A DNA stretch of 31,825 bases, taken from assembly GCA_002410505.1 (NCBI GenBank), contig DHSO01000044.1, positions 1-31,825 on the forward strand, written 5' to 3'. Below, piece after piece: positions 1-8,823 of the stretch; the stretch's first letter is position 1, and each line of letters opens with the position of its first letter. The notes under the pieces are model-generated. The model was given only the letters and a program-made list of their open reading frames with translations, had not been told where the DNA came from and made no database searches. Position numbers and translations under genes: made by a program. The stretch is from Cloacimonetes bacterium UBA5284. Its GTDB lineage: Bacteria > Cloacimonadota > Cloacimonadia > Cloacimonadales > Cloacimonadaceae.

Positions 1-318
1 AAAATGATAGATTTCTGCTAAAGATTGCGTAAAATTGGCATGGATTCACTCTCACGGGTTCAGCGGGTATATTGTTCAACGGTCTTTTTCTTCATATGCT
101 TTCCAATTGATATACTAAGCTCGCGCGCGCATCCCGCAAGCAAAAACAGTGGGCAAGCATAAAGTATATAAAACTGACCTGGGGTATGGGTGAGATCGTG
201 GCATCCTGTGCTATCAAAGCCCTCACCAAAATAATACAGGCAGTTTTTACTTGACAGTATATTGACGCCATTAGCAAATGCAATAAGTTGAAAAATATTG
301 TATATATAGGAGATATAG
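1..318. other. Intergenic region at left edge, no gene seen
   Basis: No convincing coding frame was found; the open frames on the minus strand here lack a ribosome binding site and family likeness. A TTGACA hexamer lies at 251-256, but no good -10 hexamer follows at 16-18 bases, so it is only a possible promoter element for the gene starting at 319. A purine-rich AGGAG at about 308-312 is the ribosome binding site of that gene. Confidence 0.5.
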
Positions 319-1134
319 ATGCTTACCATAGACTGGAAAGAAAGGCTGACATTGGATACGGAGGATTACCTGGAGCACAAACTCCCAAATCATGATTATG
401 ATTTTGAGATAATCTTTATTGCCTACCCCGAGCGCGTCAATGGTAAGATCCCCTCTGAAGTGGTCAGCTTCGTGAGCAATGTGATCGTGCAACGCCTCAA
501 ACGCAAGCACAAAGATTACATCCCATTTTACAAACACTTGTGGGAAAATAAGGGAGATTATGGCAAGATCGCCTTTGGCACAATTATGTCAAAGCTGACC
601 CATAAGAGCCCTGAAATCTACATTCCGCTGATGGAAGAAATGATGCGGGAGGCAGATGCGTCTCAGATAAACTCTCTGCTGGACAAAGTAATGCTGCCTT
701 TGTTGCGCAAGCACTCGGAAAAGTATTTGCATAAATTGTATGACTGGACCAAAAGCAACAATCAAGACATTAGCAAAGCGGCACTCAATCTGGCAATAAA
801 GCTGATCAAGCGCCGCGAAGACCTGATGGCAGACATCATGAAGCATCTGCAAAATCTATGGGTATATCCTCTGGGAGATTTACAGAGCATGCATGTGCAA
901 TTTCTCAAGACCGTAGCCAAGCTTTCCCAAGATTCATATCTTGAGGTGTGGAAGGAATTTGGCATCTCGCGTGATCCGCAGATTGTGGAGCTGCTCTGCG
1001 CTTCGATCGTAGATTATGATGCAGCATTGGAAGCCCCGGTAGAGCTTTGGACCAAAAGTGGAAATGCCAGAGTGAAAAAAGCCGGCCTCTCCGCTCATAA
1101 AATGTTGATCAGGAAAAAAGGAGCTAAAGCCTAG
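319..1134 (+). CDS. Alpha-helical repeat (HEAT-like) protein of unknown function
   Basis: The 271-residue product is predicted to be almost entirely helical and rich in Lys, Leu and Glu, with repeating amphipathic helix pairs from about residue 50 to 265, which suggests a HEAT/ARM-type solenoid. No signal peptide is visible, so it is probably cytoplasmic. Helical solenoids of this size include DNA alkylation-repair (AlkD-like) proteins, but I see no motif that proves that relation. The ATG start has AGGAG seven bases upstream. The stop codon overlaps the GTG start of greA by one base (TAGTG), so the two are probably co-transcribed and translationally coupled. A role in nucleic-acid binding or protein scaffolding is inference only. 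Confidence is high that it is a gene and low for function. Confidence 0.8.
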   Translation: MLTIDWKERLTLDTEDYLEHKLPNHDYDFEIIFIAYPERVNGKIPSEVVSFVSNVIVQRLKRKHKDYIPFYKHLWENKGDYGKIAFGTIMSKLTHKSPEIYIPLMEEMMREADASQINSLLDKVMLPLLRKHSEKYLHKLYDWTKSNNQDISKAALNLAIKLIKRREDLMADIMKHLQNLWVYPLGDLQSMHVQFLKTVAKLSQDSYLEVWKEFGISRDPQIVELLCASIVDYDAALEAPVELWTKSGNARVKKAGLSAHKMLIRKKGAKA

Positions 1135-1616
1135 TGGACCTTAGTGTTTTTATAACCGTGCAGGGGATGGAACGCCTGCAAAGACGGATCAATGAATTGA
1201 TGGCAGAACGCCCGGAAGTGATCAAAGCAGTGGCGATCGCCAGAGAGTTTGGCGATCTCAGCGAAAACGCCGAATATAAAGCGGCCAAAGAACGCCAGCG
1301 CGCCATCGACTCCGAAATAGACTATCTGCGCCGCAGATCCGCCCAGTTGAAAGTGGTGGATCCTTCGAGCTTTCCCAAAGATGCTGTTCGTTTTGGCAGC
1401 AGCTGCAAAACCCGAGATGAATCGACCTCTGAAGAGATAAGCTTCAAAGTGGTAGGCGCGGCGGAATTGAATTTTTATGAAGATGAGACTTCTATGCAGG
1501 TGGTTTCGGTAGTCTCTCCCATCGGCAAAGGCCTTTTGGGCAAGAAACCCGGCGAAATAGCCCTGATCAAAGCTCCCATGGGCGAGCGCCACATTAAGAT
1601 TTTGAGTATAATATAA
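1134..1616 (+). CDS. greA: Transcription elongation factor GreA
   Basis: GreA rescues backtracked RNA polymerase by inserting its coiled coil into the secondary channel and stimulating transcript cleavage. The 160-residue product has the usual GreA length. The N-terminal coiled coil contains the family hallmark around residues 38-50 (FGDLSENAEYKAA), with the acidic tip residues Asp and Glu present. The C-terminal FKBP-like domain ends with the typical SPIGKGLLGKKPGE segment (about residues 124-137). The GTG start is preferred over an internal ATG at 1167 because it keeps the beta-less N-terminal stretch before the coiled coil, gives the family length, and has AAAGGAG at a proper distance. It overlaps the previous stop by one base. 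Confidence 0.95.
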   Translation: MDLSVFITVQGMERLQRRINELMAERPEVIKAVAIAREFGDLSENAEYKAAKERQRAIDSEIDYLRRRSAQLKVVDPSSFPKDAVRFGSSCKTRDESTSEEISFKVVGAAELNFYEDETSMQVVSVVSPIGKGLLGKKPGEIALIKAPMGERHIKILSII

Positions 1617-1635
1617 AAAGATAAACGGAGAAAAA

Positions 1636-3048
1636 ATGAAGCAAAAAAAGGACAAAAACGAACTAAAATACGAACGGAAAAACTTCTGGAAAGAAGCTTC
1701 CAAAAGTGATCAGAAAGCTGCCATGGATTACTCTGTGGCCTACAAACAATTCCTGAATGAAGCAAAGACTGAGCGGGAAGCCACCAAATGGATGGAAAAC
1801 ATGCTCAAGAAGCATAAATTCACAGATATTTACGGAAAAAAAGGCAACAACAAGGTCTATGGCATCTTTCGTGGAAAAACCATGGCAATAGCTGTGTTAG
1901 GCAGCGAGCCCATCTCCAGAGGATTCAACATGGTGGCGTCTCATATCGACGCTCCCAGGGTGGATTTGAAACAAAATCCCCTCTATGAAGACGGTCAATC
2001 CCAGATGGCTTGCATGCGCACCCACTACTATGGCGGCATCAAGAAATATCAATGGGTGTCCACTCCCCTCGCCCTGCACGGCGTAATTGTGAAAAGCGAT
2101 GGTACAGTGCTGGAGATCAGCCTGGGTGAAAAAGAAGACGAACCTGTATTCATCATCCCGGATCTGCTACCGCATCTGGCTCGGAAAGAGCAATATACCA
2201 AAAACATCGGTGATGCCATTGATGCATCCAAAATGAACCTTGTATTCAGCGGCATGGTTGAGCCCGGTACCGAAGAAAAAGAAGCAGCAAAAGCTTACGC
2301 CTTGAAAGTATTGAACAAAATGTACGGCATCAAGGAAGTGGATTTTATCTCTGCTGAATTGTACTTGGTCCCGGCGGTAAAATCCCGCGATGCGGGCATC
2401 GACAATTCCATGGTGGTAGGCTACGGGCAGGATGACCGCATTTGTGCCTATACCGCGCTGACTGCTCTGCTGGATGCAAAAGATAAAAAACCAAAACGTA
2501 CCCAGATAGTGTATTTGTCGGATAAAGAAGAAGTGGGGAGCCAAGGCGCTACCGGTGCTCATTCCATCTTTATCCAAGATTTCGTGAGCGATCTCATGGC
2601 ATATAAAGGGGAAGATAACTCCAGCGTCAACCTGCGCAAAGCTTTCATAAACGCCCAGATCCTGAGCGCTGACGTAACCGCAGTGGTGGATCCCAACTAT
2701 CCCAATGTCCACGAAAAACAGAATGCCGTTATATTTAACCATGGTATCGGCGTGTCAAAATTCACTGGCAGCGGTGGTAAATATGCCTGCAACGATGCCA
2801 GTTCCGAATTCACCGCAAAAGTACTAAATATCTTCACTGAAGCCGGAGTGTACTGGCAGATGGGAGAGCTGGGCAAAGTGGATGAAGGCGGCGGCGGCAC
2901 CATAGCCTATATACTGGCAAATCTGGGTGCTGAAGTGATCGATTGTGGAGTGGGCCTGATGGGCATGCATTCACTCTATGAGCTGTGCTCAAAAGCAGAT
3001 TTATATTCTACATACAAGGGCTACAAAGCCTTTTTTGAAAGTAGATAA
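1636..3048 (+). CDS. M18-family metallo-aminopeptidase
   Basis: The 470-residue protein resembles M18 aminopeptidases (aspartyl aminopeptidase / yeast Ape1 family), cytosolic tetrahedral dodecamers that trim N-terminal residues using two metal ions. Visible motifs in order are SHIDAPR (His ligand, about residue 98), GYGQDDRI (bridging Asp, about 262), SDKEEVGSQGA (catalytic Glu and Glu ligand, about 296-304), SADVTAVVDPN (Asp ligand, about 345) and GLMGMHS near the C terminus (last His ligand). Length is slightly above the bacterial norm because of a lysine-rich N-terminal extension of about 25 residues. ATG follows a GGAG site. It sits 19 bases behind greA in the same apparent operon. Exact peptide preference cannot be read from sequence. 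Confidence 0.92.
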   Translation: MKQKKDKNELKYERKNFWKEASKSDQKAAMDYSVAYKQFLNEAKTEREATKWMENMLKKHKFTDIYGKKGNNKVYGIFRGKTMAIAVLGSEPISRGFNMVASHIDAPRVDLKQNPLYEDGQSQMACMRTHYYGGIKKYQWVSTPLALHGVIVKSDGTVLEISLGEKEDEPVFIIPDLLPHLARKEQYTKNIGDAIDASKMNLVFSGMVEPGTEEKEAAKAYALKVLNKMYGIKEVDFISAELYLVPAVKSRDAGIDNSMVVGYGQDDRICAYTALTALLDAKDKKPKRTQIVYLSDKEEVGSQGATGAHSIFIQDFVSDLMAYKGEDNSSVNLRKAFINAQILSADVTAVVDPNYPNVHEKQNAVIFNHGIGVSKFTGSGGKYACNDASSEFTAKVLNIFTEAGVYWQMGELGKVDEGGGGTIAYILANLGAEVIDCGVGLMGMHSLYELCSKADLYSTYKGYKAFFESR

Positions 3049-3075
3049 CAACGCATTAGAAAAAAGGAGAACACT

Positions 3076-3990
3076 ATGAAACAACTATTATTGATCACGC
3101 TCGTGCTGATTCTGGTTAGTGGCTGTGTAAGCAACAAAGCCGTAAGAGAACAGCAAAGCGATATCGATCAATTGCAGGAAGCTATGGCCCAGAACAACGA
3201 AGAATTGGTAGTTCTACGCAAAGAAATCATGCAGAGCAGAAGAGGCGATGGCCAGGCCGGTACCACTCTGGATGAGAGCTATGTGCAAAACCAATTTAAA
3301 CAGAACGAAGAAGACATGAGAGCCATCATCGCTGAAGTGGGAGAAATGGCTGTAGCGCTGGATGGACTTAGCGAATTGGTAGCTGCGTCGGATCGCGAAA
3401 TCGTAAACATGATCCGCGATCTGGAGGCCAGAATGAATGCTCTCAGCACACAGGGTCTCACCCCGGAGCAAGCAGCAGCGATGTCTCCAGATACAAAGAA
3501 GATGGAGCAAAATGCCAGAGATATCGACAGTCTCGAGGCTGAACTTGCCGCCCTGAGACAGCAGATCAATAATCTCTCCGGTAGCGGACTGCATGCTGCC
3601 TCTCAGGCAAACTCCGCCAGTGAGAAACCAGAGTATGAATCCGCCAGAAACGAATATTACCAAGGCAATTTCAAAGAAGCCATCAGAAAGCTCGATGCTT
3701 TTATGGCAAAGTATCCCAATAGCCTTTATGTGGGCAACGCCATCTACTGGAAAGGCGAAAGCTACTACGCTCAAGGCGACTTCAATTCAGCTTTACGCGA
3801 ATTTCGCAAAGTGATCAGCGAACAGCCCAAATCCTGGAAGGTGGCAGATTCTCAGCTCAAGATCGGGATGTGCCACATGAACATGGGAGACCATCAAGCG
3901 GCAAGAACAGAATTTAACAAGCTGAAAAGCAATTATCCGGATTATACCGAGATGGATATTGCCGAGAAGCTGTTGAAGCAATTGCAATAA
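3076..3990 (+). CDS. cpoB: CpoB/YbgF-like lipoprotein with coiled coil and TPR repeats
   Basis: The product starts with a lipoprotein signal (lipobox VSGC, Cys at residue 17). A long charged, coiled-coil-prone segment covers roughly residues 22-175, and a C-terminal TPR domain from about 190 to 304 contains repeats such as YYQGNFKEAIRKLDAF and YAQGDFNSALREF. This architecture is that of CpoB/YbgF (Tol-Pal system periplasmic protein that coordinates outer-membrane constriction with PBP1B), except that CpoB in Escherichia coli is soluble rather than lipidated and this one has a longer coiled coil. Tol/Pal genes are not visible nearby; BamD is two genes downstream. The gene symbol is a family-level assignment. 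AGGAG precedes the ATG. Confidence 0.82.
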   Translation: MKQLLLITLVLILVSGCVSNKAVREQQSDIDQLQEAMAQNNEELVVLRKEIMQSRRGDGQAGTTLDESYVQNQFKQNEEDMRAIIAEVGEMAVALDGLSELVAASDREIVNMIRDLEARMNALSTQGLTPEQAAAMSPDTKKMEQNARDIDSLEAELAALRQQINNLSGSGLHAASQANSASEKPEYESARNEYYQGNFKEAIRKLDAFMAKYPNSLYVGNAIYWKGESYYAQGDFNSALREFRKVISEQPKSWKVADSQLKIGMCHMNMGDHQAARTEFNKLKSNYPDYTEMDIAEKLLKQLQ

Positions 3991-3997
3991 GTAAATA

Positions 3998-4588
3998 GTG
4001 ACTGAATCCCGTTTTATCCGGATAATCCTGATAATCATGCTCTTTTCTGCCTGTGTCTCTGTGGCATGGGCGGAAAAGCTGCATGAAGAAGCTGGGCAGA
4101 TCGCCGCTCATATAGCAGGATTGCTGGATTCAGATATGCCCGTGTTTTTGGATATCCGCTGCGGAGAATGGACGCCCGCCTTGTCTCAGTGCCTGAGGGA
4201 TACTCTGTTAGAGCGTTCTTTTGACCTCAGAGAAGCTAAGAGCCGGGCATTGTTTGATCCGGATAACACGAATATGGAAAACGGTAAATTGAGCGATTAC
4301 GGGATCAATTCAGCGATACTGATAAGTGTGGAGCTCAATCTGAAATGGCAGGTTGTGGAGCGTAAGAGCTTTCTGAGCTATCGTAGTGAACGCATTCCCG
4401 TATATAGTTTTATCACCAAACAGATACAACTGCCTGAATATCGCTTGCTCAGCATCGATCATTACGACTTTGCTCCGCAGGATAATATTGACAGCAGCAT
4501 TTCCGCCCCGCGCTTGAAATGGTTTGAGCCTCTTATCGCAAGCACCGCGGTGGCATCGATCATATTTTTACTATGGACTATCGAATAA
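3998..4588 (+). CDS. Exported protein of unknown function between cpoB and bamD
   Basis: The 196-residue product starts at GTG 3998, seven bases after the cpoB-like stop. It has a signal-peptide-like hydrophobic segment (residues 8-25, ending SVAWA), a mixed alpha/beta middle, and a hydrophobic stretch at the extreme C terminus (about residues 178-194) that could be a tail anchor. Two cysteines (around residues 52 and 63) could pair in the periplasm. I do not recognise the family. Its tight placement between two outer-membrane-biogenesis genes suggests an envelope role (inference). Confidence 0.75.
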   Translation: MTESRFIRIILIIMLFSACVSVAWAEKLHEEAGQIAAHIAGLLDSDMPVFLDIRCGEWTPALSQCLRDTLLERSFDLREAKSRALFDPDNTNMENGKLSDYGINSAILISVELNLKWQVVERKSFLSYRSERIPVYSFITKQIQLPEYRLLSIDHYDFAPQDNIDSSISAPRLKWFEPLIASTAVASIIFLLWTIE

Positions 4589-4598
4589 AGGACCTTTC

Positions 4599-5321
4599 AT
4601 GAGAAGATACCTAAGTGTGTTTCTGCTTATTCTGTTGGCCTTTGGCGCTTGCAGCAGAAATAAACCCAATCTGAGCACCGAAGAACGACTGGCGCTGGCA
4701 GATGAATACTACGCTAATGGCAAATACAGCAAGGCCGCCACCATATACGACGATATATCTTTTGAACGTAAATCTGCCGCCACCGCATACGCGACTATCA
4801 GACTGGCAGATAGCTACTATGCCATGAACAAATTTACAGATGCCAGATTGAAGTATCAGCAATTCATCGATGGATTCCCGGATCACATAAACGTGGCAGA
4901 TGCCTATTACAGAGTGGCGGTATGTTTCTTCGAAGACTCCCTGAAACCCGCTTATGATCAGGAACGAACCCTTTCGGCTATTGATGCTTTCCGCAATTTT
5001 CTGGAGCGCTTTCCCAATGACGCGCGCTATGAAGATGCCCTCAATTACATCCGTCGCGCCCAGTACAAACTGATCGAAAAGAAATACCAAAATGGCTATA
5101 TCTATTACAAGATGAAGGATTACAGCGCGGCTCTGATGTATTTTGAAGAAGTGATCGAACTGGGCAATACAGACAGCTTGGATCGTAAATCACTATATTA
5201 TTCTGCGCTTCTGCATCTGCATCAACAAAACAGAGAAGCAGCCGACGCTGCTTTTAACAAGCTGAAAAGCAAGTATCCCGGTTCCGCGGAAGCCCGCAAA
5301 CTGGATCGGAAATTTAACTGA
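4599..5321 (+). CDS. bamD: Outer membrane assembly lipoprotein BamD
   Basis: BamD is the essential lipoprotein of the BAM complex, which inserts beta-barrel proteins into the outer membrane. The 240-residue product has a lipobox (FGAC, Cys about residue 18) followed by about five TPR units (for example YYANGKYSKAATIYDDI, YYAMNKFTDARLKYQQFI, YYKMKDYSAALMYFEEVI), matching the length and layout of BamD/ComL. The start at 4599 is chosen over the upstream in-frame ATG at 4524 because it begins directly with the lipoprotein signal, lies after AAAGGA, and avoids a long overlap with the previous gene. The nadD start follows after two bases. Confidence 0.9.
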   Translation: MRRYLSVFLLILLAFGACSRNKPNLSTEERLALADEYYANGKYSKAATIYDDISFERKSAATAYATIRLADSYYAMNKFTDARLKYQQFIDGFPDHINVADAYYRVAVCFFEDSLKPAYDQERTLSAIDAFRNFLERFPNDARYEDALNYIRRAQYKLIEKKYQNGYIYYKMKDYSAALMYFEEVIELGNTDSLDRKSLYYSALLHLHQQNREAADAAFNKLKSKYPGSAEARKLDRKFN

Positions 5322-5323
5322 AT

Positions 5324-5953
5324 ATGCCATACAGGGTTCAATTGAAAGGTGCTTATGCCATTTTGGGAGGGAGCTTCGATCCCATTCACAATGGTCATCT
5401 GTATCTTGCCAAAGAAGTTTTGAGCCTTAGCCCCGTACACAAGATCATTCTGGTGCCCAGCTTCAATCACAACTTCAAAGGTGAAAGCATCGTACTGGAT
5501 TATGACCACAGGCTGAGCCTCGCACAAGAAGCTGTCGATCATTTCACTCCACTCAATTTTACCATTCAACCCGCCGAGGACTTCCGCACTCCCATCGAAG
5601 TGTGGGATGCAGAACGCGGCGAAAGCGGATATACCAGCGACTTGGTGAAAAAGCTCGTCGCTATGTACCCTGATCAGGCATTTGCCTTCATAATAGGTGC
5701 CGACAATCTGAAGAAACTGCCCGAATGGCACGATTTTGAATGGTTGAAGCAAAACCTGCATTTTATCATCCTGCCTCGTCCGGATTGCGCTATGCCCTGC
5801 GATGTGTTGTCTCAGATCACACACACTATTCTGGATATGCCCCTATGCCCGGTATCCTCATCCGAGATCCGCGCCCGCATCGCTAAAGCCGAAAGCATCC
5901 ACGATCTTGTTCCGGAAGAACTGGAAGCAAAGATTACACAGCTATACCGTTGA
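5324..5953 (+). CDS. nadD: Nicotinate-nucleotide adenylyltransferase NadD
   Basis: NadD joins ATP and nicotinate mononucleotide to form deamido-NAD, a late step of NAD synthesis in the cytosol. The nucleotidyltransferase signature GGSFDPIHNGH is present at residues 15-25, including the catalytic HxGH (His22, His25). The C-terminal ATP-binding segment SSSEIRARI replaces the usual ISSTxIR form. The 209-residue length is normal. It starts two bases after the bamD stop and its own stop (TGA, 5951-5953) overlaps the next ATG (5953), so it is part of the same operon. Confidence 0.93.
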   Translation: MPYRVQLKGAYAILGGSFDPIHNGHLYLAKEVLSLSPVHKIILVPSFNHNFKGESIVLDYDHRLSLAQEAVDHFTPLNFTIQPAEDFRTPIEVWDAERGESGYTSDLVKKLVAMYPDQAFAFIIGADNLKKLPEWHDFEWLKQNLHFIILPRPDCAMPCDVLSQITHTILDMPLCPVSSSEIRARIAKAESIHDLVPEELEAKITQLYR

Positions 5954-6624
5954 TGGAAAAGACAAGAGAACGCTTTCTGGATCGCATCCCACTCAGCGCT
6001 CCGCAGAGCCGGCCGGAAGAGGTGGCAAATGCCATCACTCACGGTATCGGAGTAGGGCTATCGATTGCAGCTTTGGTAATCTTGGTAGTATTTGCCGCCC
6101 GCATCAGCGATACCTGGAAAGTGGTCTCATTCAGCATTTACGGCGCCACCATGATCATCCTTTTTCTATCTTCCGCTCTTTACCACTCTTTCCCTCAACC
6201 CTATGTGAAGCGGTTCTTCCGGATTCTGGATCACTCCTCCATCTTTCTATTGATTGCCGGAACCTACACACCGGTAACCATCGGAACTATGCGCGGGGGT
6301 TGGGGTTGGGCTCTGTTTGGTGTAATCTGGGGGCTTACTCTATTGGGCATTATCCTGAAAATTTTTGCCATGAAGAAGCTGAAATGGGTATCCCTGCTTG
6401 TCTATCTGCTGATGGGCTGGATCATTGTGATTGCCATCAATCCGCTTATGGAAAGCGTTCCGCCCATGTTCCTCACCTGGATGCTATTAGGTGGCCTGGC
6501 ATATTCTTTTGGGGTAATATTCTATGTAGCCAAAAAGATGCTCTATCATCATGCCGTGTGGCATCTCTTCGTGCTTGCGGGCAGTGCTTGTCACTTCTTT
6601 GGCATGCTCACCCTCATCCACTGA
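5953..6624 (+). CDS. Hemolysin III / TrhA family (PAQR-like) membrane protein
   Basis: The product has about seven transmembrane helices and the family pattern: EEVANAITHGIG at the N terminus, SALYHSF in the third helix region, and a C-terminal WHLFVLAGSACHFF. These carry the conserved His, Ser and His residues that bind a metal in the PAQR superfamily (adiponectin-receptor-like hydrolase fold). Bacterial members have been linked to membrane energetics and lipid homeostasis; true haemolysis is doubtful. ATG 5953 is chosen over TTG 5950 because it gives the TGATG overlap with the nadD stop. Length of 223 residues is normal. This is the last gene of the plus-strand run; the helicase gene converges on it 30 bases away. 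Confidence 0.9.
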   Translation: MEKTRERFLDRIPLSAPQSRPEEVANAITHGIGVGLSIAALVILVVFAARISDTWKVVSFSIYGATMIILFLSSALYHSFPQPYVKRFFRILDHSSIFLLIAGTYTPVTIGTMRGGWGWALFGVIWGLTLLGIILKIFAMKKLKWVSLLVYLLMGWIIVIAINPLMESVPPMFLTWMLLGGLAYSFGVIFYVAKKMLYHHAVWHLFVLAGSACHFFGMLTLIH

Positions 6625-6654
6625 TATATGGCATTTTGTGCCTTTTGCCAGCCC

Positions 6655-8823
6655 CTATGTAACGGATTCCGTCTGTAGAAAACTACCCACTATCTTGATC
6701 AGCTTGCCATTTTTGAAAGACACCGTAACTACGGCATCCCTGCCCATACCATCTACAGACAGCACTACACCCTGCTTGTATTCTTTGTGCCATACCCGTT
6801 GCCCGATTTTGAAGTGTTTCTGGCTCTCCCTGATTTTATTTTTGGGCTTACGATAGGAGCTTTGCGCCGGAGCAGCGATGTGTCCGGGACTGTCCAGAAC
6901 GTCTTCCAGATTGTCCAGAAACATGCTGGGCTGCGTGAAACTATAGGTATCGTACAATCTTCGCGCTTCGGCCAAACTGAGGATCAATTCACGCTTGGCA
7001 CGAGTAATGCCCACATAAAAGAGGCGGCGTTCTTCTTCGATTTCCTCGATGGTATCCATACTCATGCGGTGAGGTAAAAGTTCATCCTCCAAGCCGGCAA
7101 GATATACGACAACAAACTCCAGCCCTTTGGCATTGTGTAGAGTCATCAAACGCACACTGTCCAATTCTTCAGATACTTTATCCAGATCAGTTTGCAACGC
7201 CACATAGGGCAAAAAATCCTCCAGAAGAGCCGCCCGTTCGTTGTCGATGGCAAAACGCTCGGCAAATTCATTGACTGAAGCCACAAACTCTATGAGGTTC
7301 TCGGCTCGGGCTATATCCTTGGGATCGCTGCTTTTGCGGTATAGACTCACCAGGCCCAGCTCTTCCACGATCTCTTTTACCAGATCCGCTACCGGAAGTC
7401 TGGTGGACATTGCCCGCCACTCTTCGATGATCCCACAGAATTCTGCAACTCGCTTGTGGGCACCGGAGTTCATCTCCTTGATAGCGACTTGATTTTGTAC
7501 GGCGCTGAACAGGCTAATCCGAGTTTTGGCAGCAAAACCGAGCAGGCGATTAACCGTGGTCTGTCCGATGCCCCGCGGTGGTTCGTTGATGATGCGCAAC
7601 AGACTCTCGTTATCGGCAGGATTGCCCAAACAATTCAAATATGCAAGCAAGTCTTTGATTTCCTTGCGCTGATAAAAGTTCAAACTGCCCACGATGCTAT
7701 AGGGAATCTTTCTTTGCATCAGCGCATTTTCAAAGAGGCGGGATTGCGCGTTTGTCCGGTACAATATCGCAATATCGCGCAGATTTTTGCCCAGGCTCCA
7801 CTGCCGGGAGATATCCAGGGCGATTTGCTCCGCTTCCACATTGGCATCGGAATACACATTCAAAACCGGTTTCATCCCCTCTCCCAGTTCGCTGAACAGC
7901 TCTTTGGGATGGCGCTGTTTGTTTTGTTTGATCACCCGGTTTGCCAGATCCAGAATCGCAGTGGTGCTGCGATAATTCTGTTCCAGCCTGATGGTGCGTA
8001 CATCGCGGTAATCTCTTTCAAACTCCAGTATATTGCGCAGTGTAGCCCCGCGAAAGCTGTATATGGCCTGATCGTCGTCTCCCACCACGCACACTCTTTG
8101 ATGCACCAAGGCCAACTGATGGATGATCTCAAATTGTGCCTTGTTTGTATCCTGATATTCGTCGATCATGATGTATTGGAAGATATCCTGATACTTAGCC
8201 CGAACCGAGCTGTTTTCTCGCAAGAGCCGGGCCGTATGGAGCAGGATATCATCAAAATCCATGGCTTGATTCATCAGTAGAGCTTGTTGATAGTGGCGGT
8301 ATATCTGCAAAAAACCACCGAGGAAAGGATTGTGTTTGGTCTCTGCAATGTCGATATCTTCAGGCAACATCAATCGGTTTTTGTAGCGCCCGATCCTCGC
8401 CAATACTTTGTTGATGGGATACTTTTGCACATCGTAGCCATGCTCTTTATAGATCTTTTTCAATACGGATTTCTGCTCGTCGTCGGCATAGATGCTGAAA
8501 TTTGCGTTGTAAGGCAGAGAGCTGGATTCGTAGCGCAGGATTCTGAGGCAGATGGAGTGAAAGGTACCCACCCACAACGAGCGCATAGGAATGTGTAAAA
8601 GGTGTTCCAGACGATCCTGCAACTCCCGTGCTGCTTTGTTTGTGAAGGTTACGATCAAGAGCTTCCAGGGCGGCACATTCCGTTCATGGATCAGGTACGC
8701 CGCGCGATAGATAATGCATCGCGTCTTGCCGCTACCGGCACCCGCCAGTACCAGGATCGGATGATCCACATCCGAGACCACCTCGCGTTGAGGTTCGTTC
8801 AGATCCCGGTGGAAGTCTATCAT
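6655..8823 (-). CDS. pcrA: ATP-dependent DNA helicase PcrA/UvrD
   Basis: This superfamily 1A helicase (3'-5' unwinding in repair and replication-transcription conflicts) shows the full motif set: Walker A AGAGSGKT (residues 27-34), TFTNKAARE (motif Ia), DEYQDTN (221-227, motif II), GDDDQAIYSFRG (motif III), EQNYRS (motif IV), TLHNAKGLEF (motif V) and FYVGITRAKR (motif VI). The last 55 residues (FKIGQRVWHKEYKQGVV onwards) match the Tudor-like C-terminal domain by which PcrA contacts RNA polymerase. The 722-residue length is typical. ATG at 8823 is preferred over TTG at 8826; it overlaps the upstream stop as TGATG. It is the last gene of the minus-strand run. Confidence 0.95.
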   Translation of the reverse strand: MIDFHRDLNEPQREVVSDVDHPILVLAGAGSGKTRCIIYRAAYLIHERNVPPWKLLIVTFTNKAARELQDRLEHLLHIPMRSLWVGTFHSICLRILRYESSSLPYNANFSIYADDEQKSVLKKIYKEHGYDVQKYPINKVLARIGRYKNRLMLPEDIDIAETKHNPFLGGFLQIYRHYQQALLMNQAMDFDDILLHTARLLRENSSVRAKYQDIFQYIMIDEYQDTNKAQFEIIHQLALVHQRVCVVGDDDQAIYSFRGATLRNILEFERDYRDVRTIRLEQNYRSTTAILDLANRVIKQNKQRHPKELFSELGEGMKPVLNVYSDANVEAEQIALDISRQWSLGKNLRDIAILYRTNAQSRLFENALMQRKIPYSIVGSLNFYQRKEIKDLLAYLNCLGNPADNESLLRIINEPPRGIGQTTVNRLLGFAAKTRISLFSAVQNQVAIKEMNSGAHKRVAEFCGIIEEWRAMSTRLPVADLVKEIVEELGLVSLYRKSSDPKDIARAENLIEFVASVNEFAERFAIDNERAALLEDFLPYVALQTDLDKVSEELDSVRLMTLHNAKGLEFVVVYLAGLEDELLPHRMSMDTIEEIEEERRLFYVGITRAKRELILSLAEARRLYDTYSFTQPSMFLDNLEDVLDSPGHIAAPAQSSYRKPKNKIRESQKHFKIGQRVWHKEYKQGVVLSVDGMGRDAVVTVSFKNGKLIKIVGSFLQTESVT

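Noticed and set aside
60..329. Minus-strand open frames at the left edge (60-329 and 92-283)
   Set aside because: No ribosome binding site and no family likeness; one overlaps the start and promoter region of the gene at 319.
5802..6662. Long plus-strand frame overlapping nadD and the hemolysin III gene
   Set aside because: It is a shadow of the real frame; the hemolysin III frame shows clear family motifs and membrane helices, while this one is Cys/His/Ser-rich with none.
7456..8280. Long plus-strand frame inside the helicase gene
   Set aside because: Antisense shadow of pcrA, whose helicase motifs are all intact on the minus strand.
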